64,000 bases of DNA from Halomonas alkalicola (GCF_030704205.1 NZ_CP131913.1:2046001-2110000); one strand, 5' to 3'; shown: positions 19,908 through 28,984, numbered from the stretch's first letter. Numbers and translations are program-made. Notes: generated by a model from the sequence alone, not told the origin.

Positions 19908-20603
19908 ATGGATCAGGATAAAAACATGCTGCTGGTGACCTCCAGCAGCCCCCAGTGCCAGCTCTTCATCGACTATCTGCGCAAGCAGCTGGCCTGCACG
20001 ATCACGGTGCTGCCGCCAGGCAGCGAATGGAAGCCCAGGGAGATACAGCCCACCCTGATCCTGCTGGATGCCGACCATGTCGGTGAAGAGCTCATGCAGA
20101 AGTGGCACGCCCGCGCCATGGAGGATGAGCGAATCTCGCTGGCTGCCTTCAACCTCCTGGACGAGGATCACGCCGTGCAGACCCTCTCGGCCCTCCACCT
20201 GCGGGGCGTCTTCTACCGCAGTGACAGCCTGGAGATGATCTGCAAGGGGCTGCAGTCGCTGATGACCGGGGAGCTGTGGATGTCGCGCTCCCTGATGACC
20301 CGCATGATCTCCTTCCTGCGCCGCCAGCAGCTCAACTCCTACCGCCCGGTATGTGGGTTGACCCATCGCGAACTGGAGATCATCGGCCTGCTGGGCTCCG
20401 GGGCCTCCAACGGCGAGATCGCCGACCGCCTCTTCGTCAGCGAGCACACCGTCAAGTCACACCTCTACAACATCTTTCGCAAGATCGACGTCCACAATCG
20501 CATCCAGGCCGTCAACTGGGCTCGCCAGAACCTGGGCGTGCCGCCGCCCCCCGATCAGCACTACCCGCGACGCGACGCGGGGCATACCCGAGGCCCTGGC
20601 TGA
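19908..20603 (+). CDS. CsgD-like LuxR-family transcriptional regulator
   Basis: 231 aa. The N-terminal half is an atypical receiver-like domain starting MLLVTSSSPQCQLFIDYL, with GVFYRSDSLEMICKGLQ. The C-terminal half is a LuxR-type helix-turn-helix: LTHRELEIIGLLGSGASNGE, then HTVKSHLYNIFRKIDVHNRI. The order and the GVFY and GLQ-L-GE-W segments recall enterobacterial CsgD, the biofilm matrix regulator, rather than a standard NarL response regulator. No csg, bcs or other biofilm genes are nearby, so targets are unknown. AGGGGGG lies 6-12 bases before the ATG. It converges with the gene at 20618. Confidence 0.82.
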   Translation: MDQDKNMLLVTSSSPQCQLFIDYLRKQLACTITVLPPGSEWKPREIQPTLILLDADHVGEELMQKWHARAMEDERISLAAFNLLDEDHAVQTLSALHLRGVFYRSDSLEMICKGLQSLMTGELWMSRSLMTRMISFLRRQQLNSYRPVCGLTHRELEIIGLLGSGASNGEIADRLFVSEHTVKSHLYNIFRKIDVHNRIQAVNWARQNLGVPPPPDQHYPRRDAGHTRGPG

Positions 20604-20617
20604 ACGCCAGGGCTGCC

Positions 20618-21874
20618 TCAGCCCAGCTTCACGTGCTCCTCGATGAGATCGACCAGCGTCTCGGCGGCGTTATCCGCGGTGGTGTCCAGATGGACCAGAT
20701 GCAGTCGCTCCTCGTCACCGAAGGGCTCCCGTTCCGCCAGCTGATGGTCGAGCAGCGCCAGGCTGTCGGACACCTCGCCCCCCTGGCGGCGGGCACGCTT
20801 CTCGATACGCCGCCTGAGCGTGGCCTCATCCGCCTCGAAGCTGACCACCAGGCAGGGCAGGCCGCGAGCCTCGGCCTGCTGCCGCAGCAGGTCCCGCTGC
20901 CAGCGTTTCAGGCAGGTGGCATCCACGCAGGCCGGGATGCCGGCATCCAGCAGGGTGCCGGCACAGCTCGCCAGGTGGCGATAGGTACGCTCGGTGGCGG
21001 CCTCACTGAAGATATCCACAGCCGGTGCGGCTGCCGCCCCCTGTGGGTAGGTAATCTCCTGGGGCAGGTCGTGGAGCCGCCGCCGCTCGGCATCCGAGCA
21101 GACCCGGATCGCTCCCAGACGGCTGACCAATCCCTCGGTGAAGCGGCTCTTGCCGCTGCCCGAGACGCCCACGGCAATCACCAGCGGCGGGAAGCGGAAC
21201 TCGGCGATGCGTTCCGCCAGGGCCAGGTAGCGCCGGCACTCGGCCATGCTCTCCGCCAGCCTCGCCGGATGCTCAGGGTCCTGGTCAGGCGCCGGGCGAC
21301 GCTGCAGGGCACGACGCGCACCGCTCAAGGCGTGGCAGGTGCCGAACAGCGAGAGCAGCCGCGCCTGGGGATAGTCCCCCGACAGGCGCAGGTAGCGATC
21401 CAGCGCCTGGCGAGTGAGCGCAGACTCGCCGCGCGCCTCCAGCCCCACCAGCAACGCCGCCAGGTCGCTGGCGGGATCGGCCGGCAGGTCGGCGCCCGGC
21501 GCCCCCGGATCCCGCCCGATGGCATTGGCCAGCAGGGTCCGGCCCTCATGGCACAGGCGGCTGTCGGGATGGGCCAGTGCCCAGCTGGTCACCAGGCGGT
21601 CGCGGCGGGCCTCGAGCAGGGACCCGAGGCGCACCAGGTCCTGCTCCAGCCATTCACCCAGCTGATCGAGCCGCTGGCGCTCCTCCTCGTCCAGCAGGCC
21701 CGCGCGAATGGTGGCCAGCTCCCCCTGCGCCAGCTGCACCAGGGGCAGGACGGGGTCGCCATGCGGTGCGGCCGCCTCGGGCAGGCGATGGTAGGCCACC
21801 AGGGAATCCACCAGCGATTCCAGGCTCTCGTTGGCATCACAGGCCCGGTGGGGCACAGCGGCGGAGTGGGGCAT
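20618..21874 (-). CDS. P-loop kinase-like ATPase with degenerate aminoglycoside-phosphotransferase-like N-terminal half
   Basis: 418 aa. The C-terminal half (from about residue 230) is a P-loop kinase domain with Walker A GVSGSGKSRF and the zeta-toxin/gluconate-kinase-like continuation VDATCLKRWQRDLLRQQAEA. The N-terminal half aligns by eye with the phosphotransferase-like half of bifunctional proteins (DPASDLAALLVGLEARG, TRQALDRYLRLSGDY). The catalytic HGD loop, expected near LCHEGRTLLAN, lacks its Asp. The ATG at 21874 has AGGAG seven bases upstream; a GTG one codon earlier is the alternative. It is a separate unit upstream of hemL's 3' end. Substrate unknown. Confidence 0.75.
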   Translation of the reverse strand: MPHSAAVPHRACDANESLESLVDSLVAYHRLPEAAAPHGDPVLPLVQLAQGELATIRAGLLDEEERQRLDQLGEWLEQDLVRLGSLLEARRDRLVTSWALAHPDSRLCHEGRTLLANAIGRDPGAPGADLPADPASDLAALLVGLEARGESALTRQALDRYLRLSGDYPQARLLSLFGTCHALSGARRALQRRPAPDQDPEHPARLAESMAECRRYLALAERIAEFRFPPLVIAVGVSGSGKSRFTEGLVSRLGAIRVCSDAERRRLHDLPQEITYPQGAAAAPAVDIFSEAATERTYRHLASCAGTLLDAGIPACVDATCLKRWQRDLLRQQAEARGLPCLVVSFEADEATLRRRIEKRARRQGGEVSDSLALLDHQLAEREPFGDEERLHLVHLDTTADNAAETLVDLIEEHVKLG

Positions 21875-21922
21875 CACGAGTCTCCTGATGGGTGGTGGCA
21901 GTCGGTTTGGTGAAACGTCGCT

Positions 21923-23212
21923 TCAGCCCTGCTGCATGGTCACGAAGGCCTTCTCGGCGGCATCCAGGGTGCGCTGGATATCCTCCGGCGTATGGGCGCT
22001 GGACATGAAGCCCGCCTCGTAGGCCGAGGGAGCCAGGTAGACGCCTTCGTCCAGCATGGCGGTGAAGAAGCGCCGGAAGGCGTCGGCATCGCAGGCGGTG
22101 GCCTGGGCGAAGTTGTCGACGCGACTCTGGCCGGTGAAGAAGAGACCGAACATGCCACCCGCATGCTGGGTGATCATCTCCACGCCGGCGGCGCTGGCAC
22201 GCTCCTTCAGGCCATGGCAGAGGGTCTCCACCCGCTGGGCCAGGGCGTCGTGGAACCCGGGCTCGCGCAGCTTGGTGAGCAGGGCGATGCCGGCGGACAT
22301 CGCCAGCGGATTGCCGGAGAGGGTGCCCGCCTGATAGACGGGGCCGAGCGGCGAGATGTTGGACATGATCGTCGCGCTGCCGCCGAAGGCGCCCACCGGC
22401 ATGCCGCCGCCGACGATCTTGCCGAGGCAGGTGAGATCCGGGCGAATGCCGTAATGCGCCTGGGCGCCGCCCAGCGCCACCCGGAAACCGGTCATCACCT
22501 CGTAGAAGATCAGCACGCTGTCGTTGGCATCGCAGACCCTGCGCAGGCACTCCAGGAAGCCCGGCTGCGGGGGAATGCAGTTCATGTTGCCGGCCACCGG
22601 CTCGACGATGATGCAGGCGATCTGGTCACCGATCTCTTCGAAGCACTGCTCCACGGCGTCGATGTCGTTGTAGGAGAGCGTCACCGTGTGCTCGGCCAGG
22701 GAGGCCGGCACGCCGGGGGAGCTCGGCTCGCCGTGGGTCAGCGCCCCGGAGCCCGCCTTGACCAGCAGCGAATCGGAGTGGCCATGGTAGTTGCCCTCGA
22801 ACTTGACGATCTTGTCACGGCCGGTGACTCCACGGGCCAGGCGGATCGCCGACATGGTGGCCTCGGTGCCGGAGTTGACCATGCGCACCATCTCGATGGA
22901 GGGGATCATCTCGCAGATCAGGTCCGCCATGGTGGTCTCGATGGCCGTCGGGGTGCCGAAGGAGAGCCCGCGATCCAGGCGCTCCCGCACCGCTCCCAGC
23001 ACGTCGGGGTCGGCATGGCCGGTGATCATCGGCCCCCAGGAGCCCACGTAGTCGACATAGCGCTTGCCCTCCACGTCGAAGAGGTAGGCGCCCTGGGCGC
23101 GCTCCATGAACACCGGCGGACGCTGCATGCCCTTGAAGGCGCGCACCGGCGAATTGACGCCGCCGGGGATGTGGCGGCAGGCCCGTTCGAAGAGCTCGGC
23201 GGATGTGGTCAT
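21923..23212 (-). CDS. hemL: Glutamate-1-semialdehyde 2,1-aminomutase, PLP-binding Asp replaced by Tyr
   Basis: 429 aa class III aminotransferase-fold enzyme that makes 5-aminolevulinate in the C5 heme pathway. The N-terminus ([20 protein letters not shown]) and the PLP-lysine motif [15 protein letters not shown] (Lys265) are standard. The otherwise invariant [12 protein letters not shown] is [12 protein letters not shown] here: residue 237 is Tyr (TAC) instead of Asp (GAC). This Asp normally pairs with the PLP pyridine nitrogen, so activity would be expected to be lost or very low. One base (22504) explains the change. The ATG at 23212 matches the family start. hemJ, thiD and hemW are nearby. 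Confidence 0.94.
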   Translation of the reverse strand: MTTSAELFERACRHIPGGVNSPVRAFKGMQRPPVFMERAQGAYLFDVEGKRYVDYVGSWGPMITGHADPDVLGAVRERLDRGLSFGTPTAIETTMADLICEMIPSIEMVRMVNSGTEATMSAIRLARGVTGRDKIVKFEGNYHGHSDSLLVKAGSGALTHGEPSSPGVPASLAEHTVTLSYNDIDAVEQCFEEIGDQIACIIVEPVAGNMNCIPPQPGFLECLRRVCDANDSVLIFYEVMTGFRVALGGAQAHYGIRPDLTCLGKIVGGGMPVGAFGGSATIMSNISPLGPVYQAGTLSGNPLAMSAGIALLTKLREPGFHDALAQRVETLCHGLKERASAAGVEMITQHAGGMFGLFFTGQSRVDNFAQATACDADAFRRFFTAMLDEGVYLAPSAYEAGFMSSAHTPEDIQRTLDAAEKAFVTMQQG

Positions 23213-23234
23213 GGCGTATCTCGTCCTCGAAAGC

Positions 23235-23243
23235 TGTGGATAA
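23235..23243 (-). promoter_or_regulatory. DnaA box (perfect) just upstream of hemL
   Basis: TGTGGATAA is the reverse complement of TTATCCACA, centred about 27 bases upstream of the hemL start in the hemL-thiD spacer. A second GGATAA follows at 23250-23255. Confidence 0.55.
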
Positions 23244-23320
23244 TTCTCTGGATAACCTTTTCATGGCCACCCGACTGCCCCCATTCTCGGCGTTCGGGCA
23301 GGGGATGGCCAGCCCGTGGC

Positions 23321-24175
23321 TCACCCGGAGGCAGCCGGCTCGTCCACTCCCTTGACCGGCGTCACGGGCAGTCGCCATAGCCGGCGCGGCAACGACTGTC
23401 CCTCACCGGGCCGCCAGCCGTTGGCCAGCGCCTGCCAGGTGAAGGCCTGGGCCTGCTCGCAGGCGCCCACCAGCGACTCACCGGCGGCCAGCCGCGCCGC
23501 CAGGGCCGCGGCCAGGGTACAGCCGGAGCCGTGGTAGCGCCCTTCCAGGCGGGGCCAGCTCCATTGTCGACTCTGATCCGGCGTGTGCAGGGTATGCGCC
23601 ACGCGATCACCCGGCGTGCCGGGCACCGGCGAGTCGGTGCCGGTGACCAGCACCGCCTGGCAGCCCAGGGTCATCAGCTCCACCGCCCGCTCGGTATCCT
23701 CGCCGGGCTGGGCGGAGAGCCGGGCCAGTTCGTCCCTATTCGGGGTCAGGATATCCACCAGGGGCAGCAGCCGCTCGCGGAAGGCATCCACCAGCTCGGC
23801 TGTGGACAACTCACGGCCACCGCCGGCCCTGAGCACCGGATCAACCACCAGCGGCACGCCGGGGAAGCACCGCACGATGTCGGTCACCGCATCCAGACTG
23901 GCCAGGTCGGCCACCAGGCCCACCTTGATGGCGGCGACCTCGAAGTCGTCCAGCGCCGCGGCGGCGGCGCGCATGATGTCGGGATCGGCGGGCACGACCC
24001 TCTGGACGTCGCGGCAGTTCTGCACCGTCAGCGCGGTGGGAATGGTCAGCGCCCAGCCGCCGCAGGCGGCGATCGCCTCGGCGTCGGCGATCAGGCCGGC
24101 GCCCCCGGTGGGGTCATGGCCGGCCAGCACCAGCACCACCGGCAGATGGGGCGACACCGTCTCGGGGGTCGCCAT
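23321..24175 (-). CDS. thiD: Hydroxymethylpyrimidine/phosphomethylpyrimidine kinase (ThiD)
   Basis: 284 aa ribokinase-fold enzyme that phosphorylates HMP and HMP-P for thiamin synthesis. Conserved parts are VLAGHDPTGGAGLIADAEAI, ALTVQN, VDPVLRAGGG, LTPNRDELARL and the C-terminal anion hole GRYHGSGCTLAAALAA. GHDPTGG replaces the commoner GSDPSGG, so it belongs to a divergent ThiD subgroup and substrate details are less certain. It begins at the ATG overlapping the hemJ stop (TGATG), so it is coupled to hemJ. No TPP riboswitch is visible. hemL lies downstream across a 108-base spacer. Confidence 0.88.
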   Translation of the reverse strand: MATPETVSPHLPVVLVLAGHDPTGGAGLIADAEAIAACGGWALTIPTALTVQNCRDVQRVVPADPDIMRAAAAALDDFEVAAIKVGLVADLASLDAVTDIVRCFPGVPLVVDPVLRAGGGRELSTAELVDAFRERLLPLVDILTPNRDELARLSAQPGEDTERAVELMTLGCQAVLVTGTDSPVPGTPGDRVAHTLHTPDQSRQWSWPRLEGRYHGSGCTLAAALAARLAAGESLVGACEQAQAFTWQALANGWRPGEGQSLPRRLWRLPVTPVKGVDEPAASG

Positions 24176-24606
24176 CAGAAGGGCTTGAGCACGGCGAGGA
24201 AGATGATGATCAGCAGGGCGATCACCGGCAGCTCGTTGAACCAGCGGAAGAAGACGTGGCTCTTCGTGCAGCGCCCGTCGCGCAGCTGCTTGAGGTAGAT
24301 CAGGCAGACGTGGTGGTAGGCCACCAGCAGCGCCACCAGCAGCAGCTTGGCATGCAGCCAGCCCTGGCTGAGCCAGAAGGGCATCAGGTAGAGCATCCAG
24401 CCGCCGAACACCAGCACCGCGATCATCGAGGGGGTCATGATGCCCCGGTAGAGCTTGCGCTCCATGACAAGGAAGTGGTCGATCGCCTGCTGCTCGCCGC
24501 GATCCCGCGCCATGGCGTGGTAGACATAGAGGCGCGGCAGATAGAAGAGGGCGGCGAACCAGGTCACCATGGCGATCAGGTGCAGGGCCTTGATCCACAG
24601 ATACAT
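24175..24606 (-). CDS. hemJ: Protoporphyrinogen IX oxidase HemJ
   Basis: 143 aa inner-membrane protein with four hydrophobic helices. It starts MYLWIKALHLIAMVTWFAALFYLPRL, containing the conserved His and the F-LPRL-VYH segment of HemJ (YbjX/UPF0093-type). It oxidises protoporphyrinogen IX to protoporphyrin IX in bacteria lacking HemG/HemY. The final residues are LAVLKPF. Coupled to thiD; hemL, another tetrapyrrole gene, is two genes away. A GC hairpin separates it from the ClC gene downstream of 24700. Confidence 0.92.
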   Translation of the reverse strand: MYLWIKALHLIAMVTWFAALFYLPRLYVYHAMARDRGEQQAIDHFLVMERKLYRGIMTPSMIAVLVFGGWMLYLMPFWLSQGWLHAKLLLVALLVAYHHVCLIYLKQLRDGRCTKSHVFFRWFNELPVIALLIIIFLAVLKPF

Positions 24607-24657
24607 GAAGACTCCTCATGAGAGGGTGGCGGGAAGGGCGCGAGCGCCGAGCATGGC

Positions 24658-24685
24658 GCCCCTCGGAGGAAGCCCCCCGAGGGGC
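24658..24685. other. Intercistronic hairpin between the ClC gene and hemJ
   Basis: GCCCCTCGG pairs perfectly with CCGAGGGGC around a 10-base loop, without a T-tract. It sits 15 bases after the ClC stop codon. Confidence 0.5.
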
Positions 24686-24699
24686 CAATCCTCGAAGGG

Positions 24700-26478
24700 C
24701 TACTCCTTGAGCGAATAGTATCGCTCGATGGCGCCGCGCGTGATGATACCGGAAATCCGCTTCTGTTTCGGGCGGTTGCCATGCTCCACGTAGAGCGCAT
24801 CCACCGCCTGGTCGTTGAGTCGCTCGAAGGCCTCGGAGAGGGTCGCCTGCAGGTGGATGGGCGCCAGCTCCAGGCGCAGGCCGGGAATCTCCAGCAGGTC
24901 GATGAGCTCGGCGTCTTCTCCTTCGCCGTCCCCGTCCTCCGCTCGCGGCTCCGACTCGGCCTCCATCAGCCAGCGCGCCAGGTCGGCGGCCTTCAATGCC
25001 AGCACCGGCTTGTCGTCGCTGGAGCGTTCGATCAGGACCCAGATGGGGTTGCGGGTCAGCAGCGCCCGAGCGCGCTCCCGCGTCACCATGCGCGGCGTGC
25101 GCTCCAGGCTGCGCTCCATGACCGCCGGCACCGAGACCCGGGAGAGCGCCTGCATCAGCGGCTGCTGCAGCGGGTGCAGGCCATGGCGGGTCGCACTGAT
25201 GAAGAAGCCGTCGCAGCGGCACAGCTGCCGCGAGGTGAGCCCGGAGACCACCACCGCCAGCATGCCGGGGAGGATGATGTTGGGATTGTGGGTCAGCTCC
25301 AGCAGGGCCATCAGTGCCGCCAGCGGCGCCTGCAGCACCGCCCCCATCATCGCCGCCATGCCGAGCATCGCATAGACCCCCGGATCGGCGCCCCGCCCGG
25401 GCCAGATCCAGCCGCCGAGCAGCCCCATCAGCGCCCCCGCCGCCGCGCCGATCACCAGCACCGGGCCGATGATGCCGATCGGAATGCCGCTGGCCACGGT
25501 GATCGCCGTCAGCAGCAGCTTGGCCACCACCAGCGCCAGCAGCACGTCCACCGCCAGGTCCCCGGTCAGCGAAGCACTCAGGCTGTCATAGCCGATGCCC
25601 TGCACCTCGGGGTACCACCAGGCCACGCCGGCGGTGGCCACGGCCACCAGCGAAAGGCGCAGCCACACCGGCAGCCCCTTGATCCATTCGCTGCGCGCCA
25701 CGTGGATGAAGAGCCCCGCCAGCAGGCCGATCACCAGCGCCGTCACCACCAGCCAGGGCAGGTTGGAGAGGGAGCCCAGGCTCACCGTGGGCACCTGAAA
25801 GGCCGGCTCGGAGCCGTAGACCAGTTGGGCCACCAACGCTCCCATGGTGGAGGCCAGGATGACCGGCATGAAGCCGGCGATGGTGTACTCCATCATCACC
25901 ACTTCCATGGCGAAGATGACCCCGGCGATGGGGGTATTGAAGGAGGCGGAGATCCCGGCGGCGGTGCCGCAGGCGACCAGCACCCGCAGACTGTTGTGAG
26001 GCAGGCGCAGCTGCTGGCCGAGGCCGCTGGAGGCCGCCGCCCCGAGGTGAATCGCCGGCCCCTCGCGGCCGGCGGAGAGCCCGCCGAGCACCGTGACCAC
26101 GCCGACCCACCACTGGTTGAGCCAGTTGCGCAGGGGAAAGCGCCCCTGATGGTAGGTGAGCCGTTCCATCACGTGGCCGACGCCCAGCTTGCGGGCCTTC
26201 TCGGGCTGGCGCCACAGGAAGACGCCAACGAGGATCACCGCCAGGATCGGCAGGGCCGAGCGCACCTGGGGCGATAGCCCCTCGAAGGCCTCGGGGTCGC
26301 CGCCGGGCATGAAGGCCAGGGCGCCGAGGTCGATCAGCAGCCGGAAGCCGACCATGAAGCCCCCGGTGATCAGCCCCGACACCACCCCCAGCACGCAGAG
26401 CTGGGGGAGGGCGTCTACGCTGGCCAGGCGCTGGCGGAAGCCCTCCAGGCTTAAGTCCGGCAGTGAGAAACGCGGCAC
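24700..26478 (-). CDS. ClC-family anion channel/antiporter with C-terminal CBS region
   Basis: 592 aa membrane protein. The ClC core spans about residues 25-430, followed by a cytoplasmic CBS-type region ending [19 protein letters not shown] and [14 protein letters not shown]. The gating motif [11 protein letters not shown] (Glu139) is intact, and the third filter segment reads GIIGP. The first filter motif, GSGIP in classical ClC, is GVGHV (residues 99-103), so the anion-coordinating Ser is Val. Proton coupling and ion specificity are therefore uncertain. The start is a GTG at 26478 preceded by AGGA. It diverges from argC. Confidence 0.9.
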   Translation of the reverse strand: MPRFSLPDLSLEGFRQRLASVDALPQLCVLGVVSGLITGGFMVGFRLLIDLGALAFMPGGDPEAFEGLSPQVRSALPILAVILVGVFLWRQPEKARKLGVGHVMERLTYHQGRFPLRNWLNQWWVGVVTVLGGLSAGREGPAIHLGAAASSGLGQQLRLPHNSLRVLVACGTAAGISASFNTPIAGVIFAMEVVMMEYTIAGFMPVILASTMGALVAQLVYGSEPAFQVPTVSLGSLSNLPWLVVTALVIGLLAGLFIHVARSEWIKGLPVWLRLSLVAVATAGVAWWYPEVQGIGYDSLSASLTGDLAVDVLLALVVAKLLLTAITVASGIPIGIIGPVLVIGAAAGALMGLLGGWIWPGRGADPGVYAMLGMAAMMGAVLQAPLAALMALLELTHNPNIILPGMLAVVVSGLTSRQLCRCDGFFISATRHGLHPLQQPLMQALSRVSVPAVMERSLERTPRMVTRERARALLTRNPIWVLIERSSDDKPVLALKAADLARWLMEAESEPRAEDGDGEGEDAELIDLLEIPGLRLELAPIHLQATLSEAFERLNDQAVDALYVEHGNRPKQKRISGIITRGAIERYYSLKE

Positions 26479-26591
26479 GGCGAGGTTCCTGTTCGGCCAG
26501 TGACGGAGCCGGCTGGGTCGGCCCCTGCCTTCTTGTGTATCATATTCATCACAACCGAGCCCAGCCCAGGGCCAAGCGGAAGGAGGTCAAC

Positions 26592-27626
26592 GTGATCAAG
26601 GTCGGAATCGTCGGTGGCACCGGGTATACCGGGGTCGAACTGCTCAGGCTGCTGGCCCAGCATCCCGAGGTCGAGGTGGAGGCCATCACCTCCCGCTCCG
26701 AGGCGGGCGTGCGCGTCTGCGACATGTACCCCAACCTGCGCGGCCACTACGACACCCTGGCCTTCAGCGAGCCCGATGCCGACCGTCTCGGCGCCTGCGA
26801 CGCCGTCTTCTTCGCCACCCCCCACGGCGTGGCCCACGCCCTGGCCTTTGATCTGCTCGAGCGCGGCACCCGGGTGATCGACCTCTCCGCGGACTTCCGC
26901 CTGCGCGACGCCGAGGAGTGGGCCGAGTGGTACGGCCAGCCCCATGGCGCGCCGGCGCTGCTGGGCGAGGCGGTCTACGGCCTGCCCGAGGTCAACCGCG
27001 ACAGGATCCGCCAGGCGCGCCTGATCGCCGTGCCCGGCTGCTACCCCACCGCCGTGCAGCTCGGCCTGCTGCCGCTGCTCGAGGCCGGCCTGATCGATGC
27101 CGGGCATATCATTGCCGACTGCAAGTCCGGGGTGACCGGCGCGGGCCGCGGCGCCAAGGTGCCCTCGCTGCTGGCCGAGGCCAGCGAGTCCATGAAGGCC
27201 TATGGCGCCGCCGGCCACCGCCACCTGCCGGAGATCCGCCAGGGCCTGGGCGACGCCGCCGGTTCGCCGGTGGGGCTCACCTTCGTGCCCCACCTGACGC
27301 CGATGATCCGGGGCATCCACGCCACCCTCTACGGGCGCCTCATCGGCGAGCCGGGCGACCTGCAGGCGCTCTTCGAGCAGCGCTTCGAAGGCGAGCCCTT
27401 CGTCGACGTGATGCCCGCCGGCAGCCACCCCGAGACCCGCAGCGTCAAGGGCGCCAATCTCTGCCGAATCGCCGTGCACCGCCCGGGCAACGGCGACACG
27501 GTGGTGGTGCTTGCGGTGATCGACAACCTGGTCAAGGGCGCCTCCGGCCAGGCGATCCAGAACCTCAACCTGATGTTCGGCTTCGACGAGAAGGCCGGCC
27601 TCGCCGCCCCGGCGCTGATGCCCTGA
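26592..27626 (+). CDS. argC: N-acetyl-gamma-glutamyl-phosphate reductase
   Basis: 344 aa NADPH-dependent enzyme of arginine synthesis that reduces N-acetylglutamyl phosphate to the semialdehyde. It starts [20 protein letters not shown], a Rossmann motif, and has the active-site Cys in [16 protein letters not shown] near residue 150. The GTG start at 26592 has a perfect AGGAGGT at 26581-26587. Other arg genes are not in the window. erpA follows with its own promoter after a 98-base gap. Confidence 0.96.
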   Translation: MIKVGIVGGTGYTGVELLRLLAQHPEVEVEAITSRSEAGVRVCDMYPNLRGHYDTLAFSEPDADRLGACDAVFFATPHGVAHALAFDLLERGTRVIDLSADFRLRDAEEWAEWYGQPHGAPALLGEAVYGLPEVNRDRIRQARLIAVPGCYPTAVQLGLLPLLEAGLIDAGHIIADCKSGVTGAGRGAKVPSLLAEASESMKAYGAAGHRHLPEIRQGLGDAAGSPVGLTFVPHLTPMIRGIHATLYGRLIGEPGDLQALFEQRFEGEPFVDVMPAGSHPETRSVKGANLCRIAVHRPGNGDTVVVLAVIDNLVKGASGQAIQNLNLMFGFDEKAGLAAPALMP

Positions 27627-27645
27627 TCCCCGCTCGCCCTCTCCC

Positions 27646-27671
27646 CCGGCAAAAGTTGACCATTTTGCTGG
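27646..27671. promoter_or_regulatory. Inverted repeat overlapping the erpA -35 region (candidate operator)
   Basis: CCGGCAAAA, 8 bases, then TTTTGCTGG: 8 of 9 positions are symmetric. It covers the -35 hexamer of the erpA promoter, a typical repressor position. The half-site spacing does not match the known IscR site layout, so the regulator is unknown. Confidence 0.5.
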
Positions 27672-27685
27672 GGATTGGAGATAAT
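27656..27685 (+). promoter_or_regulatory. Sigma-70 promoter of erpA
   Basis: TTGACC (27656-27661) and GATAAT (27680-27685) are separated by 18 bases, 39 bases upstream of the ATG. Confidence 0.8.
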
Positions 27686-27724
27686 GACCGGTCGAATTTT
27701 CCGTTTCCCCCGAGGGAGCTCTCC

Positions 27725-28078
27725 ATGAGCGGTGCCGAATCCTTTGTTCCCACGCCCCTGCTGCTCTCCGACAGCGCGCGCAGACGGCTCCAGTCGCTGA
27801 TCGAGGAGGAGGGCAACCGTCAGCTCAAGCTGCGGGTCTACGTGACCGGCGGCGGCTGCTCGGGCTTCCAGTACGGCTTCGATTTCGCCGATGAGGTCGC
27901 CGAGGATGACACCGTCATCGAGTTCGGCGACGTCGCCCTGGTGGTCGATCCGCTCTCCTACCAGTACCTGGTGGGCTCCACCGTGGACTTCGAGGAGGGG
28001 CTGGCCGGCGCCCGCTTCCTGGTCCAGAACCCCAACGCCACCACCACCTGTGGCTGCGGCGCCTCCTTCATGGTGTGA
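27725..28078 (+). CDS. erpA: Iron-sulfur cluster insertion protein ErpA
   Basis: 117 aa A-type carrier that delivers [4Fe-4S] clusters to apoproteins. The three ligand cysteines are present in [13 protein letters not shown] and [11 protein letters not shown]. The N-terminal 20 or so residues ([20 protein letters not shown]) are family-like. GGGAG precedes the ATG. It stands alone between argC and the glutamine-type transporter, with a strong promoter overlapped by an inverted repeat. IscA is the alternative name, but length, isolation from an isc operon and [11 protein letters not shown] favour ErpA. Confidence 0.93.
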   Translation: MSGAESFVPTPLLLSDSARRRLQSLIEEEGNRQLKLRVYVTGGGCSGFQYGFDFADEVAEDDTVIEFGDVALVVDPLSYQYLVGSTVDFEEGLAGARFLVQNPNATTTCGCGASFMV

Positions 28079-28201
28079 CGCCGCCTCCCCGGCGTCCGTG
28101 ACACGGCGTACGTGAGAGACCCCGACTTGACGCTCTGGAGCATTCTCGCCATGGTTGAAGAGGCGAGACCCATCAGAAAAGACTCAAGAACGGGGAATCT
28201 C

Positions 28202-28984
28202 ATGACAAGATCGACTCACGCTTCACCCCTCCTGAAGCAATCTGCCCTGGCCGCCGCGCTGGGCCTCGGCGCGGCCGGTTCGGCGCTGGCCGACACGCCC
28301 CGTGTCAACGTGGTCACCGACCCCAGCTTCGTGCCCTTCGAGATGATGGATCCCGAGACCGGCGAGATGATCGGCTTCGACATGGACATCATCAACGAGG
28401 TCGCCGAGCGGGCCGGTTTCGAGGTCAACCTGACCACCATGGAGTTCGCCGGCATCATCCCGGCGGTGCAGACCGGCAGCCAGGAGATCGCCATCGCCGG
28501 GGTCACCATCACCGAGGAGCGCGCCCAGATCGTCGACTTCTCGGACCCCTACTACGACTCCGGCCTGCAGATCATCGTGCGTGCCGACAACGACAGCGTC
28601 GAGACCATCGAGGATCTCGAGGGCATGTCCATCGCCACCCGCATCGGCTCCACCAGCTATGACTTCCTCCAGGAGCAGCTGGGCGATCGCGCCGACATCA
28701 CCCCCTACCCGGGCAACAGCGACATGTACATGGCGCTGCTCGGTCGCAACGTGGATGCCGCCTTCTACGACGCCCCCAACGTCGCCTACTTCTCGCAGAC
28801 CCGCGGCGAGGGCCGTACCAAGGTGGTAGGTCCCCTCTACGAGGGCCAGCAGTACGGCATCGTCTTCCACAAGGGCAGCCAGTGGGTCGAGCCGGTGAAC
28901 GAGGCCCTGGCCGAGATGCGCGAGGATGGCACCTACGCCGAGATCTACGAGAAGTGGTTCGGCGAGGCCCCCTCGGAGGAGTGA
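28202..28984 (+). CDS. Glutamine-type ABC transporter, periplasmic binding protein (GlnH-like)
   Basis: 260 aa. A Sec signal peptide (basic start, SALAAALGLGAAGSALA then D) exports it to the periplasm. The mature part is a family 3 solute-binding protein: VVTDPSFVPFEM, GFDMDIINEVAERAGFEV, FAGIIPAVQTGSQEIAIAG and a C-terminal TYAEIYEKWFG. It captures a polar amino acid, by similarity glutamine, for the permease and ATPase genes that follow. ATG at 28202 with GGGGA upstream. Two hairpins separate it from the permease gene, a usual way to keep binding-protein mRNA more abundant. Confidence 0.9.
   Translation: MTRSTHASPLLKQSALAAALGLGAAGSALADTPRVNVVTDPSFVPFEMMDPETGEMIGFDMDIINEVAERAGFEVNLTTMEFAGIIPAVQTGSQEIAIAGVTITEERAQIVDFSDPYYDSGLQIIVRADNDSVETIEDLEGMSIATRIGSTSYDFLQEQLGDRADITPYPGNSDMYMALLGRNVDAAFYDAPNVAYFSQTRGEGRTKVVGPLYEGQQYGIVFHKGSQWVEPVNEALAEMREDGTYAEIYEKWFGEAPSEE

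Noticed and set aside
23213..24175. A TPP riboswitch for thiD
   Set aside because: thiD starts inside the hemJ stop, leaving no leader, and no THI-box motif is visible.
27646..27671. An IscR binding site before erpA
   Set aside because: The palindrome half-site spacing does not fit known IscR type 1 or type 2 sites; left as an unassigned operator.
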